A DNA stretch of 64,000 bases from Ramlibacter monticola (GTDB taxonomy: Bacteria > Pseudomonadota > Gammaproteobacteria > Burkholderiales > Burkholderiaceae_C): contig NZ_JAEQNE010000006.1 of NCBI RefSeq assembly GCF_016722785.1, positions 299,501 to 363,500 of the forward strand, given 5' to 3'. This document shows positions 53,857 through 63,287 of the stretch, piece by piece (the stretch's first letter is position 1; the number at the start of each line of letters is the position of its first letter). Both the position numbers and the translations under genes were made by a program. Under the pieces are notes generated by a model, which saw only the letters and a program-made list of their open reading frames with translations, made no database searches and was not told the DNA's origin.

Positions 53857-56213
53857 CAGGCGCCCATCGCGCTGTTCGCCTGCTGCAGCGCCGTGAGGCC
53901 GGCGGCCTGGCTGGCGGCAGCGCGCTCGCGCTCCAGGTTGCGTTCCAGCTGCATCTTGGCCGAGCGGTACTGCTTGGGCCAGGCGAGATCGAGGTAGCCG
54001 ATCTTCGCGGCTTCCATCAGCGTCCACGCGGGGTTGGCCAGATGCGGCCGCGCCACCGCGCAGAGGTCCGCGCGGCCGGCCGCGATGATGCTGTTGACGT
54101 GGTCCGCCTCCGAGATGGCGCCGACCGCGATGGTGGCGATGCCGGCCTCGTTGCGGATGCGGTCGGCGAACGGCGTTTGGAACATGCGGCCGTAGACCGG
54201 CTGTTCCTGCTTGCTCACCTGGCCGGAAGAGCAGTCGATCAGGTCGGCGCCGGCGCTCTTGAAGGCGCGCGCGATCTGGACGGCATCGTCGGGCGTGATG
54301 CCGCCCTCGACCCAGTCGTGCGCGGAGATCCGCACCGACATCGGCAGGTGGCTCGGCCAGGCGGCGCGCACGGCCTTGAACACCTCCAGCGGATAGCGCA
54401 GCCGGTTCTCCAGCGAGCCGCCGTACTGGTCGGTGCGCTGGTTGGTCAGCGGCGAGATGAAGGAGGACAGCAGGTAGCCGTGGGCGCAGTGCAGCTCCAG
54501 CCAGTCGAAGCCGGCCTGCGCCGCGCGCCGCGCGCCGGCCACGAAGTCGTCGCGCACGCGGTCCATGTCGGCGCGGCTCATGGCGCGCGACCACTGGCTG
54601 ACGCCGTCCAGGTACTGCTGCGGCGAGGCGGAGATCAGCGGCCAGGCGCCCTGCTCCAGCGGCTGGTCGATGCCTTCCCAGGCCACGCGCGTCGCGCCCT
54701 TGGCGCCGGCATGCCCGATCTGCAGGCCGATCTTGGCGTCGGAGTTCGTGTGCACGTAATCGACGATGCGCTTCCAGCCGTCGCGCTGGGCGTCGCTCCA
54801 GATGCCGGGGCATCCGGGGGTGATGCGGGCATCCGGCGAGGGGCAGGTCATCTCCACCATCACCATGCCGGCGCCGCCCATGGCGCGCGCCCCCAGGTGC
54901 ACGAGGTGGTAGTCGGCCGGCATGCCGTCCACGCAGGAGTACTGCGCCATCGGCGAGACCAGCACGCGGTTCTTCAGCGTCGTGCCGCGCACCGTGAAGG
55001 GCGTGAACATCGGCGGGATCGGCATCTGCTGCGGATGGCGCTCCACGCCGGCGCGCACGGCCATCCAGTCCTCGTAGGCTTCCACGTAGGCCTTGTCGCG
55101 CAGGCGCAGGTTCTCGTGGCTGATGCGCTGGCTGCGCGTGAGCAGCGAGTAGGCGAACTGCGCCGGCGGCAGGCCCACGTAGCGGTCGACGTTCTCGAAC
55201 CACTCGGTGGAGTTGCGCGCGGCGTTCTGGATGCGCAGCACGCCCACGCTGCGCTCGGCCTCGTAGTCGTTCAGGGCCTGGCCGAGTTCGGCCGGGTTCT
55301 TCGCGATGCAGCGCGCCAGCTCGATCGCATCCTCGAAGCCCAGCTTCGTGCCGGAGCCGATGGAGAAGTGCGCGGTGTGGGCGGCGTCGCCCATCAGGAC
55401 CACGGGCGCGCGGCCGTTGTGGTGCACCCAGCGCTTGCAGACCACGCGCGGGAAGCGGATCCACTGGGCCGAGCCGCGCAGGTGCGCCGCATTGGACATC
55501 AGGCGGTGGCCGTCCAGATACTTGCCGAACAGCTTCTCGCAGAAGGCGATGGATTCGTCCTTGTCCATCTTGTCGAGGCCGGCGGCCTGCCAGACCTCGT
55601 CGGGCGTCTCGACGATGAAGGTGGAGGTGTGGTCGTCGAAGCGGTAGGCGTGGGCCTGGAACCAGCCCCACTGCGTCTTCTCGAAGGCGAAGGTGAAGGC
55701 GTCGAACAGCTTGTGCGTGCCGAGCCAGACGAAGCGGCAGCGGCGCGTGTCGATGTCGGGCTGGTAGGTTTCGGCGTACTTGGTGCGGAAGCGGCTGTTG
55801 AGGCCGTCGCTGGCGATGATCAGGTCGGCGTCCGGGTAGTCGGTGTCGTCCTGCACGTCGGTCTCGAACACCAGCTTGACGCCCAGCTCCTCGCAGCGCT
55901 CCTGCAGGATGTTCAGCAGGCGCTTGCGGCCGATGCCGCAGAAGCCGTGGCCGCCGGAGCGCATCCTGTTGCCCTCGATGTTGATCTCGATGTCGTCCCA
56001 GTGGTTGAACGCATCGAGGATCTTCTCCGCCGTGGGGGCGTCGGCGAGCTGCAGGTTGCCCAGGGTCTGGTCCGAGAACACGACGCCCCAGCCGAAGGTG
56101 TCGTAGGGACGGTTGCGCTCGACCACGATGACTTCGTGGCGTGGATCCTGTTTCTTCATCAACAGGGCGAAGTACAGGCCCGAGGGGCCGCCACCGATGC
56201 AGACGATCTTCAA
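53856..56213 (-). CDS. Bifunctional 2-aminobenzoyl-CoA/salicylyl-CoA-type flavin monooxygenase-reductase
   Basis: The 785-residue protein is a natural fusion. Residues 1-385 form a UbiH/PHBH-like FAD monooxygenase ([18 protein letters not shown] at the N-terminus, [20 protein letters not shown]). Residues ~395-750 form an old-yellow-enzyme FMN domain ([36 protein letters not shown]). This architecture is known from Azoarcus 2-aminobenzoyl-CoA monooxygenase/reductase, which hydroxylates and reduces the ring, and from salicylyl-CoA 5-hydroxylase relatives. The neighbouring RidA, SDR, hydratase and dehydrogenase favour the 2-aminobenzoyl-CoA pathway. Confidence 0.9.
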   Translation of the reverse strand: MKIVCIGGGPSGLYFALLMKKQDPRHEVIVVERNRPYDTFGWGVVFSDQTLGNLQLADAPTAEKILDAFNHWDDIEINIEGNRMRSGGHGFCGIGRKRLLNILQERCEELGVKLVFETDVQDDTDYPDADLIIASDGLNSRFRTKYAETYQPDIDTRRCRFVWLGTHKLFDAFTFAFEKTQWGWFQAHAYRFDDHTSTFIVETPDEVWQAAGLDKMDKDESIAFCEKLFGKYLDGHRLMSNAAHLRGSAQWIRFPRVVCKRWVHHNGRAPVVLMGDAAHTAHFSIGSGTKLGFEDAIELARCIAKNPAELGQALNDYEAERSVGVLRIQNAARNSTEWFENVDRYVGLPPAQFAYSLLTRSQRISHENLRLRDKAYVEAYEDWMAVRAGVERHPQQMPIPPMFTPFTVRGTTLKNRVLVSPMAQYSCVDGMPADYHLVHLGARAMGGAGMVMVEMTCPSPDARITPGCPGIWSDAQRDGWKRIVDYVHTNSDAKIGLQIGHAGAKGATRVAWEGIDQPLEQGAWPLISASPQQYLDGVSQWSRAMSRADMDRVRDDFVAGARRAAQAGFDWLELHCAHGYLLSSFISPLTNQRTDQYGGSLENRLRYPLEVFKAVRAAWPSHLPMSVRISAHDWVEGGITPDDAVQIARAFKSAGADLIDCSSGQVSKQEQPVYGRMFQTPFADRIRNEAGIATIAVGAISEADHVNSIIAAGRADLCAVARPHLANPAWTLMEAAKIGYLDLAWPKQYRSAKMQLERNLERERAAASQAAGLTALQQANSAMGA

Positions 56214-56257
56214 GGGACGCTCCTTCCCGCAGTTGCGACAGTTAGATGAATAATCAT

Positions 56258-56275
56258 TTGTTTAGGGTTAAACAA
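56258..56275 (-). promoter_or_regulatory. Palindromic operator candidate before the monooxygenase gene
   Basis: TTGTTTA-GGGT-TAAACAA is a perfect 7-4-7 inverted repeat in an AT-rich island 45 bases upstream of ATG 56213. AATCAT/ATTATTC sequences beside it could be a -10 region. The layout suggests an internal promoter and operator for the monooxygenase-to-RidA half of the cluster. The regulator is not encoded next to it. Confidence 0.55.
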
Positions 56276-56288
56276 TTCTAGGGCGAGC

Positions 56289-56314
56289 TTCCCCGACTGG
56301 CAAGCTGCGGGGAA
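56289..56314 (-). terminator. Stem-loop after the thioesterase gene
   Basis: TTCCCCG and CGGGGAA pair over seven bases around a twelve-base loop, starting five bases past the thioesterase stop. No U run follows. It could partly separate the transporter-ligase-thioesterase transcript from the next promoter. Confidence 0.4.
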
Positions 56315-56318
56315 ACCC

Positions 56319-56750
56319 TCAGGTGTGGCTCGGCAGGGACGGCCCGTCGCCTTCGATGGCGGCGCGCAGGTCCGGGGGGATGGCGACGGCGCGGTGCGTC
56401 TCGAGCGAGGTAGTGACGACGACCTGCCGCATGCGCATGCGGACTTCGCCGTCCCTGGCGGCCACGCAGCGCCAGTCCAGGGTGAGGGAGCGGCTGCCCA
56501 GCCGCTCCACCTCGAGCAGCAGGTGGACGGCATCGCCGACCCGGCTCGGGGCCTGGAAGTCGGCCTCGATGTGGACGCTCGGCAGGCCGATGCGGCGCCG
56601 GGTGACGAGGTCGGCGAAGCCGACCCCCAGGGCATCGACCCAGTCCTCCATCGCCCCGTTGAACAGCACGAAGTACTGCGGATAGAACACGATCCCGGCG
56701 GGATCGCAGTCGGAAAAGCGGATGCGCCGCTCGGTGCGGAAGCTGCGCAT
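56319..56750 (-). CDS. Hotdog-fold acyl-CoA thioesterase (4-hydroxybenzoyl-CoA thioesterase type)
   Basis: The 143-residue protein opens with RIRFSDCDPAGIVFYPQYF, the signature of the YbgC/4-hydroxybenzoyl-CoA thioesterase group, whose aspartate in CDPAG is catalytic. It is coupled to the upstream ligase by ATGA. In this setting it could release an aromatic acid from its CoA ester, either as a product step or to rescue CoA from dead-end thioesters. Confidence 0.9.
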   Translation of the reverse strand: MRSFRTERRIRFSDCDPAGIVFYPQYFVLFNGAMEDWVDALGVGFADLVTRRRIGLPSVHIEADFQAPSRVGDAVHLLLEVERLGSRSLTLDWRCVAARDGEVRMRMRQVVVTTSLETHRAVAIPPDLRAAIEGDGPSLPSHT

Positions 56751-58333
56751 CACGCCCTCGCCCCGCGGTCCCAACAACCGGGCGGGATGCCCCGCTCGCG
56801 CAGCTTGTACTTCTGCACCTTGCCGTTCTCCGTGCGTGGCAGCTCCGCGACGATGTCGATGAAGCGCGGGATCGCGAACCTGGGCAGCCGCCCCTCGCAG
56901 AATGCCGCCAGTTCGGCCGGCGCCAGCATCGCGCCCTCGCGCGCCGTCACCGCCGCCATGACCTCGTCCTCGGCCAGTTCGGAACGCACCGGATAGACCG
57001 CGGCGGCCCCGACGGCGGGATGCATGGTCAGCACCTGCTCCACCTCCCACGAGGAGATGTTCTCGCCGCGGCGGCGGATCGCATCCTTGATGCGGTCCAC
57101 GAAGCGGAAGGCGCCGTCGGCGTCGCGCACGACGCGGTCGCCGGTGTGGAACCAGAGGTTGCGCCAGGCCTCCACCGTCTTGCCGGGCTGGCCGAAGTAG
57201 CCGGTCGCGAAGGCGAAGGGCGCGTCGGCGCGCAGCACGAGTTCGCCGGCCTCGCCGGGCGGCAGCTCGTTGTCGGCCTCGTCCACGACCCGGGCGTCGA
57301 AGCCGGCGCGCACCCAGCCCATGACGCCCTGCCGGGGCGAATCGGGCCGGGTGGCGATGACGAAGTTCGTCTCGGTGGAGCCGTAGCCTTCCAGCAGCGG
57401 CACGCCGGTGCGCTCGCGGAAGGCGGTGCCGGCCGCCTCGGGAACGCCCGGGCCGAGGCCCAGCCGCACGCGGTGCGCGCGTTCCGCCGGGCCGGGCGCC
57501 TGCGCCAGCAGGATGGGGACCATGGCGCCCAGCAGGTAGACGACCGTGGCCCCGCTGTCCGCCATCGCGGGCCAGAAGCCCGAGGCGGAGAACTTCTCCA
57601 GGAACTGCACGCGGCAGCCGGTGACCGACGCCTGCGCGAAGGTGTTGAGCGCGTTGACGTGGAACAGCGGCAGCGTCGTGCACAGCACGTCGTCGCCGCG
57701 CAGGTCCAGCACGTCGGCGCTGTGCACGCCCCACCAGTAGTACTGGGCGTGCGGGCACAGCACGCCCTTGGACGGCCCCGTCGTGCCGGAGGTGTAGAGG
57801 ATCGCCAGGGTGTCGGAAGGAAGCACGTCCGCCGCTTCCACCGCCTCGCCGGGCGCGGGCCAGGCGTGCAAGCGCACGCGGGCTTCGATGCCGCCGGCCG
57901 CGCTGCTGCCCTCGCCGACCACCCACACGGACTCGAGCGTCGTGCGGTCCAGGTCCGCCATCCGCAGCCGCTCGACGAAGAGGTTCTCCATCACCAGCAG
58001 GCGCGCCCCGCTGTCCGCCAGCAGGTATTCGATCTGCGGCCCCATGGAGGCGCTGTTGACCGGCACCGCCACGGCGCCCATCCAGCCGCAGGCCAGCACC
58101 GTCTCCAGGAACTCGGCGCGATTGCCGCACATCACGGCCACGCGGTCGCCGCGCTGCACGCCGGCCGCCTGCAGCGCCCCCGCGCGGCGCGCCGCCACCG
58201 TCGCCAGTTCGCCGTGCCGCCACTCGCCACCGGGGAGCGCGACGCAGGGCCGCTCGCCGAACCGGCTCGCCTGGCGGCGCAGCAGCGCCGGAAGGGTGCG
58301 CTGCGCCGGCGGCAGCAGCCACTCAGTCTTCAT
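56750..58333 (-). CDS. AMP-forming acyl/aryl-CoA ligase
   Basis: The 527-residue enzyme has the adenylation motifs ILYTSGTTGPSKGVLCPH, GYGSTETN, FRFVDRIKDAIRRRGENISS and the lysine region RTENGKVQKYKL. Overall it looks closer to the crotonobetaine/carnitine-CoA ligase (CaiC-like) branch than to classic benzoate-CoA ligases. Its place between an aromatic-acid-type transporter and a 2-aminobenzoyl-CoA-type monooxygenase suggests it activates the imported acid, perhaps anthranilate or salicylate. It overlaps livF by 11 bases and the thioesterase by four. Confidence 0.9.
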   Translation of the reverse strand: MKTEWLLPPAQRTLPALLRRQASRFGERPCVALPGGEWRHGELATVAARRAGALQAAGVQRGDRVAVMCGNRAEFLETVLACGWMGAVAVPVNSASMGPQIEYLLADSGARLLVMENLFVERLRMADLDRTTLESVWVVGEGSSAAGGIEARVRLHAWPAPGEAVEAADVLPSDTLAILYTSGTTGPSKGVLCPHAQYYWWGVHSADVLDLRGDDVLCTTLPLFHVNALNTFAQASVTGCRVQFLEKFSASGFWPAMADSGATVVYLLGAMVPILLAQAPGPAERAHRVRLGLGPGVPEAAGTAFRERTGVPLLEGYGSTETNFVIATRPDSPRQGVMGWVRAGFDARVVDEADNELPPGEAGELVLRADAPFAFATGYFGQPGKTVEAWRNLWFHTGDRVVRDADGAFRFVDRIKDAIRRRGENISSWEVEQVLTMHPAVGAAAVYPVRSELAEDEVMAAVTAREGAMLAPAELAAFCEGRLPRFAIPRFIDIVAELPRTENGKVQKYKLRERGIPPGCWDRGARA

Positions 58334-59054
58334 CCGCGTCGCCCCCGAGGTAGGTGGCCTGCACCCGCGGATCGTTGATCAGGACGTCCGAGGCGCCGCT
58401 CAGGGCGATCTCCCCGGTCTCCAGCACGTAGCCGTGGTCCGAGCTGAGGAGCGCGGCGTGCGCGTTCTGCTCCACCAGCAGCACCGAAACGCCCTCCCCG
58501 CGCAGGCTGCGCACGAAGGTGAGGATCTCCTGCACGATCAGCGGCGCGAGCCCCAGGCTCGGTTCGTCCAGCATCATGAGACGGGGCGAGGACATCAGGG
58601 CACGGCCCAGGGCCAGCATCTGGCGCTCGCCGCCGGAGAGCGTGTCGGCCCGCTGGGCCCGCCGCTCGCCCAGGCGGGGGAAGCGGTCGTAGACGAACTC
58701 CAGCCGGCTCTTCAGCGCGGCGCCGCGCAGCTTCTTCGGGAAGGCGCCGAGCATCAGGTTGTCCAGCACGGTCAGCTCGCCGAACAGCTCGCGCTTTTCC
58801 GGCACCAGGCACAGGCCCCGCTCGACGCGCTCCTCGACTTCCAGTTCGTGCAGGTCCTCGCCCTCGAAGCACAGCTTGCCCTTCGAGGGCAGCAGGCCCA
58901 TGGCGGCACCCAGCAGGGTCGACTTGCCCGCGCCGTTCGGCCCGATCACCGAGACGATCTCGCCCGCGTCCAGCGTCAGGGACACGCCCCGCACCGCCTC
59001 CACCTGCCCGTAGCCGACGTGCAGGTCCCCGATTTCCAGCATGGGCGCGCCCAT
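58323..59054 (-). CDS. livF: ABC transporter ATPase, LivF type
   Basis: This 243-residue ATPase has the Walker A GPNGAGKSTLL, the signature LSGGERQMLALGRAL and the Walker B MMLDEPSLGLAP. The short form and the EQNAHAAL segment are typical of LivF of branched-chain amino acid-type importers, many of which in Burkholderiales carry aromatic acids. ATG 59054 shares one base with the stop of the fused permease-ATPase gene (TGATG). A GTG one codon earlier and an ATG at 59042 are alternatives. Confidence 0.93.
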   Translation of the reverse strand: MGAPMLEIGDLHVGYGQVEAVRGVSLTLDAGEIVSVIGPNGAGKSTLLGAAMGLLPSKGKLCFEGEDLHELEVEERVERGLCLVPEKRELFGELTVLDNLMLGAFPKKLRGAALKSRLEFVYDRFPRLGERRAQRADTLSGGERQMLALGRALMSSPRLMMLDEPSLGLAPLIVQEILTFVRSLRGEGVSVLLVEQNAHAALLSSDHGYVLETGEIALSGASDVLINDPRVQATYLGGDADED

Positions 59055-60937
59055 CACATCCCTCCCGCCGCGACCCTGCGCGGCTGCTCCATGGCCGCCC
59101 CGGCGGACACTTCCGTCGGCGAGGCGACGCTCTTGCCGGCGCGCGGCGCCGCGGCGATCACGCTGCCGCCCAGGTACGCGGCCTGCACCTCGGGATTGGC
59201 CCGGACCTCCGCCGGCAGGCCCTCGGTCAGCTTGGAGCCGAAATTCATGACCACCAGCCGGTCGACCAGCTTCATCACGAAATCCATGTCGTGTTCGACG
59301 ATCAGGATCGTCACGCCCTCGGCGCGCAGCTTGCGCAGCAGCTCGCCGAGCTCCTGCTTCTCCTTGCGCCGCAGGCCGGCGGCCGGCTCGTCCAGCACCA
59401 GCAGCACCGGGTCGGCCGCCAGCGCGCGGGCGATCTCCAGGATGCGCTGCGTGCCGAGGGGCAGGCTTCCCGCCAGTTCGTGCGCGCGCCCGGCCAGCCC
59501 GATGCGGGCCAGTTGCCGATGCGCTTCGGCGAGGATCTGCGCTTCTTCGCCACGGTCCAGGCGCAGGCCCGCGGCCAGCATGCCCGCGCGGGTCCGGCCG
59601 TGGGCGCCCAGGGCGACGTTGTCCAGCAGGCTCATGTGCGGACGCAGCTTCACGTGCTGGAAGGTGCGCGCCATGCCGCGGCTGGCGATCTGCCGCTGCG
59701 CCAGGCCCGTCACGTCCTGCCCCAGGAAGTGCACCTCGCCACGCGTCAGCGCCGCCGCGCCGGTGACCAGGTTGAACATCGTCGACTTGCCGGCCCCGTT
59801 GGGCCCGATCAGGCCGACGATCTCGCCGGCGCGCACGTCGAAGCTCACCTCGTTCACGGCGATCAGGCCGCCGAAGCGCTTCACCGCACCGCGCACCGAC
59901 AGCAGCGGCTGCCCGCGCGCGGGCAGCGTCCGCCGCGGCAGCGGCTCGGCGGCCGGCAGCGCCAGCGGTGCGGAGGGAGCGAAGCGGCCACGCGTCCAGC
60001 GCGCCACGAAGCCCATCACGCCGCCTCGCGCGTAGTGCAGCAGCAGCAGGAACAGCACGGCGAAGGCCACGGCCTCGAGCTGGCCGGCGCGCGTGGTGAG
60101 CAGCGGCAGCACGTCCTGCAGGCCGTTCTTCATGACCAGCACCGCCGCCGCGCCGACGATGGCGCCGCCCAGGTGCCCCAGGCCGCCGGCGACCGCCATC
60201 AGCAGGAATTCGATGCTGGCGCGCACGTCGAAAGGAGACGGGCTGACGAAGCGGTTCATGTGGGCGTACAACCAGCCCGCCACCCCCGCGAGCAGGGCGG
60301 CCATGACGAACAGCGCCAGCCGCACGCGGAACGCGTCCGCGCCCACGCTCGCCATCAGGATGCTGCCCCCGCGCAGGCTGCGGATGGCGCGGCCGCTGCG
60401 GGACTGCAGCACGTTGTGCGAGAACAGGAAGGCCAGCCCCACGATGGCCCAGATCAGGTAGTACATCGCGCGCGGGTCGGCCAGCGACCAGCCCGCGAGG
60501 TGCAGCGGCGGGATGTTGGACAGGCCCGTGTGGCGGCCGAGCGCATCCACGTTGCCGAACAGCAGCGCGATCGACAGTCCCCAGGCGATGGTGGACAGCG
60601 GCAGGAAGTGCCCGCCCAGGCGCAGCGTCAGCGAGCCGATCACCAGCGCCGCCGTGCCCGTGAGCCCCAGCGCGAACAGCAGGCCGATCCAGGGCGACAT
60701 GCCCTGCTTGGTGGTGAGCCAGGCGCTCGCATAGGCAGCGATGCCGACGAAGGCGGCCTGGCCGAAGGAGGTGGCGCCGCCCACGCCCGTGAGCAGCACG
60801 AGCCCCAGCGCCACCAGGGCGCCGATGCCGATGTCATTCAGGAGGCTCACGCCGAAGTTGCCCAGCAGGGCCGGGGCGATCGCCACCCCGGCCACCACGG
60901 TCGCAACCAGCGCGAGCTGTCGACGATCCTGCGTCAT
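59054..60937 (-). CDS. Fused LivM permease-LivG ATPase
   Basis: This 627-residue protein joins a LivM-type inner-membrane permease (residues ~10-330, about nine to ten helices; GGATSFGQAAFVGIAAYAS is the family motif) to a LivG-type ATPase. The ATPase spans residues ~365-600, with GLIGPNGAGKSTMFNLVTG, LPLGTQRILEIARAL in place of a canonical LSGGQ, and LVLDEPAAGL. A linker of about 35 residues rich in Ala, Pro and Arg joins them without any frame break, so it looks like a true fusion. The ATG overlaps the livH stop by ATGA. Confidence 0.92.
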   Translation of the reverse strand: MTQDRRQLALVATVVAGVAIAPALLGNFGVSLLNDIGIGALVALGLVLLTGVGGATSFGQAAFVGIAAYASAWLTTKQGMSPWIGLLFALGLTGTAALVIGSLTLRLGGHFLPLSTIAWGLSIALLFGNVDALGRHTGLSNIPPLHLAGWSLADPRAMYYLIWAIVGLAFLFSHNVLQSRSGRAIRSLRGGSILMASVGADAFRVRLALFVMAALLAGVAGWLYAHMNRFVSPSPFDVRASIEFLLMAVAGGLGHLGGAIVGAAAVLVMKNGLQDVLPLLTTRAGQLEAVAFAVLFLLLLHYARGGVMGFVARWTRGRFAPSAPLALPAAEPLPRRTLPARGQPLLSVRGAVKRFGGLIAVNEVSFDVRAGEIVGLIGPNGAGKSTMFNLVTGAAALTRGEVHFLGQDVTGLAQRQIASRGMARTFQHVKLRPHMSLLDNVALGAHGRTRAGMLAAGLRLDRGEEAQILAEAHRQLARIGLAGRAHELAGSLPLGTQRILEIARALAADPVLLVLDEPAAGLRRKEKQELGELLRKLRAEGVTILIVEHDMDFVMKLVDRLVVMNFGSKLTEGLPAEVRANPEVQAAYLGGSVIAAAPRAGKSVASPTEVSAGAAMEQPRRVAAGGM

Positions 60938-61986
60938 GCCTCGATTTCCTCCACCTCTTCTTCGGGATGGCGCGTCAGCGCGGAGCGCAGCATCAGCACC
61001 GGCACCAGCAGGCTGAACACGATCACGTCCTTGAGCGCGCCGCTCCAGAACGAGCCGAAGGCCTCCACCACGCCCACCGCCAGCGCGCCGACGGCCGTCA
61101 GCGGGTAGCTGAGCAGGCCGCCGATGATCGCGGCGACGAGGGCCTTCAGGCCGATCAGGAAGCCCGAGTCGTAGTACATGGTCATCACCGGGGCGACCAG
61201 CACGCCGATCAGGCCGGCCAGCAGCGAGGCGAAGGTATAGGCCAGCAGGGCCGTGCGGGCCGGCCGGATCGCCACCAGGCGGGCGCCCACACGGTTGACC
61301 GCCGTGGCGCGCAGCGACTTGCCCACCGCCGTGCGCTCGAAGGCCAGGAAGAACAGGCCGCTGAGGACGAGTGCCGAGACCACCATCAGCACCACCTGCG
61401 CCGTGACCGAGAAGCTCCCCAGCGTGAAGGCCCCTTCGGCCAGCGGCGCGGTGCGCGAACCCTCGGGCCCGAAGAACAGCAGGCCCAGTCCGGACAGCAG
61501 GAAGTGCAGCGCCAGCGACGCGATCAGCAGCACCAGCACGGACGCATCCGCGATCGGCTGCAGCGCCACGCGCGCCACCAGCGGCGTGATCGGCACCACC
61601 AGCAGGATCGCGCTCACGATGAACACCGCATGGGGCAGCTGCTGGCCCGAAGCGGCCCAGGCCAGCGCGCAGGGCAGCGCCGGAAGCACGCCCCAGCCCA
61701 GGATGGCGCGCGGGATGCGCGCCGCCTCGCCGCGGCGCAGGAGCGTCACGCATTCCGCAACCACGGCGAGCAGGGCCAGCGTGAGCACCAGGGCGATCGT
61801 CGCCGGCTGCTTGCCGGCTTCGAAGGCCGCCAGGCTCAGGGCGGCGAAGGCCGCGACGTCGCCGAAGGGGACGAACACCACCCGCGTGACGGAAAAGATG
61901 AGAACGAGGCCGAGGCCCGCCAACAGGTACACCGCCCCGTTGGCTACGCCGTCGATGCCGAGGATGAGTGCGACGTCCCAGGTCAT
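60934..61986 (-). CDS. livH: ABC transporter permease, LivH type
   Basis: This 350-residue inner-membrane permease is longer than the usual ~290 residues because of extra hydrophobic sequence in the middle (~60-140). Recognised parts are DGVANGAVYLLAGLGLVLIF at the start and FERTAVGKSLRATAVN (the EAA-like cytoplasmic loop), then GLKALVAAIIGG. It pairs with the LivM half of the next gene to form the channel. Upstream is a 3' fragment of a receptor gene. Confidence 0.92.
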   Translation of the reverse strand: MTWDVALILGIDGVANGAVYLLAGLGLVLIFSVTRVVFVPFGDVAAFAALSLAAFEAGKQPATIALVLTLALLAVVAECVTLLRRGEAARIPRAILGWGVLPALPCALAWAASGQQLPHAVFIVSAILLVVPITPLVARVALQPIADASVLVLLIASLALHFLLSGLGLLFFGPEGSRTAPLAEGAFTLGSFSVTAQVVLMVVSALVLSGLFFLAFERTAVGKSLRATAVNRVGARLVAIRPARTALLAYTFASLLAGLIGVLVAPVMTMYYDSGFLIGLKALVAAIIGGLLSYPLTAVGALAVGVVEAFGSFWSGALKDVIVFSLLVPVLMLRSALTRHPEEEVEEIEA

Positions 61987-61987
61987 G

Positions 61988-62119
61988 TCAAGGTACCAGT
62001 TTCCATTGGCCGTTATCGAGCTTGACGATCACGCGCGCGCGCTCGTCCACGCCATACAGGCTGCCCGGCTTGAAGTTGTAGACGCCGTAGGTTCCCACCA
62101 CCATCCGGTGCTCCCGGCG
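61988..62119 (-). pseudogene. 3' remnant of a third LivK-like receptor gene
   Basis: The last ~40 codons before TGA at 61990-61988 read MVVGTYGVYNFKPGS, then LYGVDERARVIVKLDNG and QWKLVP. This closely matches the C-termini of both intact receptors upstream (GTHGVYNFKPDNRYGSDERS in the second). The frame differs from that of the adjacent receptor gene and there is no start signal, so it is a leftover of a deleted paralogue, not a gene. Confidence 0.9.
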
Positions 62120-62124
62120 GGCGC

Positions 62125-63282
62125 TCAGGGCGCCAGCCTCCACTGCGCCTTGTCCAGGCGGATCACGACGGCCGAGCGCCGGTCCAGGCCGTAAGGATCG
62201 TTCGGCTTGAAGTTGAAGATCCCGTGCGTGCCAGCGAGTTCGTGCGTCTGCGCGATGGCGTCGCGCAGGGCCTGGCGGAACTGCGGCGTGCCCGGCTCCG
62301 CCTTGCCGGCCTTGGCGGCGCGCGCGGCGGCGTCGGCGAACACCAGCCAGGCATCGAAGGTGTAGGCCGAGAAAGCGTCCACCGGCTGCGCCCCGTGCGC
62401 CTTCTGGTAGGCGGCGCGGTAGTCCAGCGCGATCTTGCGCACGGGACTCTCGGCGGGCAGCTGGTCCGCCACCATCACCGGGCCGCTCGGAACCATCAGG
62501 TTGTTGGCGGCCGTGCCGGCGACGCGCACGAAGTCCGCGGTGATCAGGCCGTGCGTGCCGTAGATCTGGCCCTTGTAGCCGCGCTCGGCGAGCGCCAGGT
62601 ACGGCAGGGCCCCTGGCGTGCCGGAGTTGCCGGCGAACACCGCGTCGGGGCGCGCCGCCACGATCTTCAGCACCTGGCCGGCCACCGAGCTGTCGCCTCG
62701 CGCATAGCGCTCGTTGGCGATCACCTCGATGCCGGCCGGCTGGGCCGCCTTCACCAGCGAGTCGTAGGCGAGATCGCCCAGGGCGTCGGAGAAGCCGATG
62801 AAGGCCACGCGCTTCACGCCGGCGGCCTTCATCTTGTCCACCACGGCGGCGACCATGAGCGGGAACGGCTGGGAGACCGTCACCGTCCAGCCGTTGTCGT
62901 TCGCGGGCACGCTCACCGGGGTCGGCGAGATCAGCGGCGTGCCGGTCTCGCGCGCCACGGCGGCGATGGCCAGCGCGCCCGGCACGCCGGACGTGCCGAT
63001 CAGCACGTCGACGTGGTCCTCGGTCACCAGCTTGCGCGCGTTGCGCGCCGCGACCGTGGGGTCGGACGCGTCGTCCAGCACCAGCAACTGCACGTTGCGG
63101 CCGGCCACCGTGGCCTTGTACTGCTGCGCCGCCTGGATCCCCTTGTGGTAGGGGATGCCCAGCGCGGACACGGGGCCCGACAGCGAGGTGATGAAGCCGA
63201 CCTTGATGTCCGCGGCGAGCGCCTGGGCGCCCACCACGGTGCCCAGCGCCAGGCCGGCGAGGCGTACAGCGATGCGATTCAT
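62125..63282 (-). CDS. Periplasmic receptor of the LivK/aromatic-acid ABC transporter, copy 1
   Basis: The 385-residue product starts at ATG 63282 (MNRIAVRLAG) with a signal peptide cut after AQALAAD. The mature protein is a type-1 periplasmic binding fold: IKVGFITSLSGPVSALG, IGTSGVPGALAIA, AFIGFSDALGDLAYDSLV and the C-terminal FNFKPNDPYGLD. Such receptors in Burkholderiales bind amino acids, amides or aromatic acids. It is one of two tandem paralogues, five bases after the other. Ligand choice cannot be read from sequence. Confidence 0.92.
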   Translation of the reverse strand: MNRIAVRLAGLALGTVVGAQALAADIKVGFITSLSGPVSALGIPYHKGIQAAQQYKATVAGRNVQLLVLDDASDPTVAARNARKLVTEDHVDVLIGTSGVPGALAIAAVARETGTPLISPTPVSVPANDNGWTVTVSQPFPLMVAAVVDKMKAAGVKRVAFIGFSDALGDLAYDSLVKAAQPAGIEVIANERYARGDSSVAGQVLKIVAARPDAVFAGNSGTPGALPYLALAERGYKGQIYGTHGLITADFVRVAGTAANNLMVPSGPVMVADQLPAESPVRKIALDYRAAYQKAHGAQPVDAFSAYTFDAWLVFADAAARAAKAGKAEPGTPQFRQALRDAIAQTHELAGTHGIFNFKPNDPYGLDRRSAVVIRLDKAQWRLAP

Positions 63283-63287
63283 GTAGC

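Noticed and set aside
59054..60937. Frameshift or sequencing error joining livM and livG
   Set aside because: The frame is continuous, the linker is a plausible flexible peptide, and no stop or start signals are seen between the two domains.
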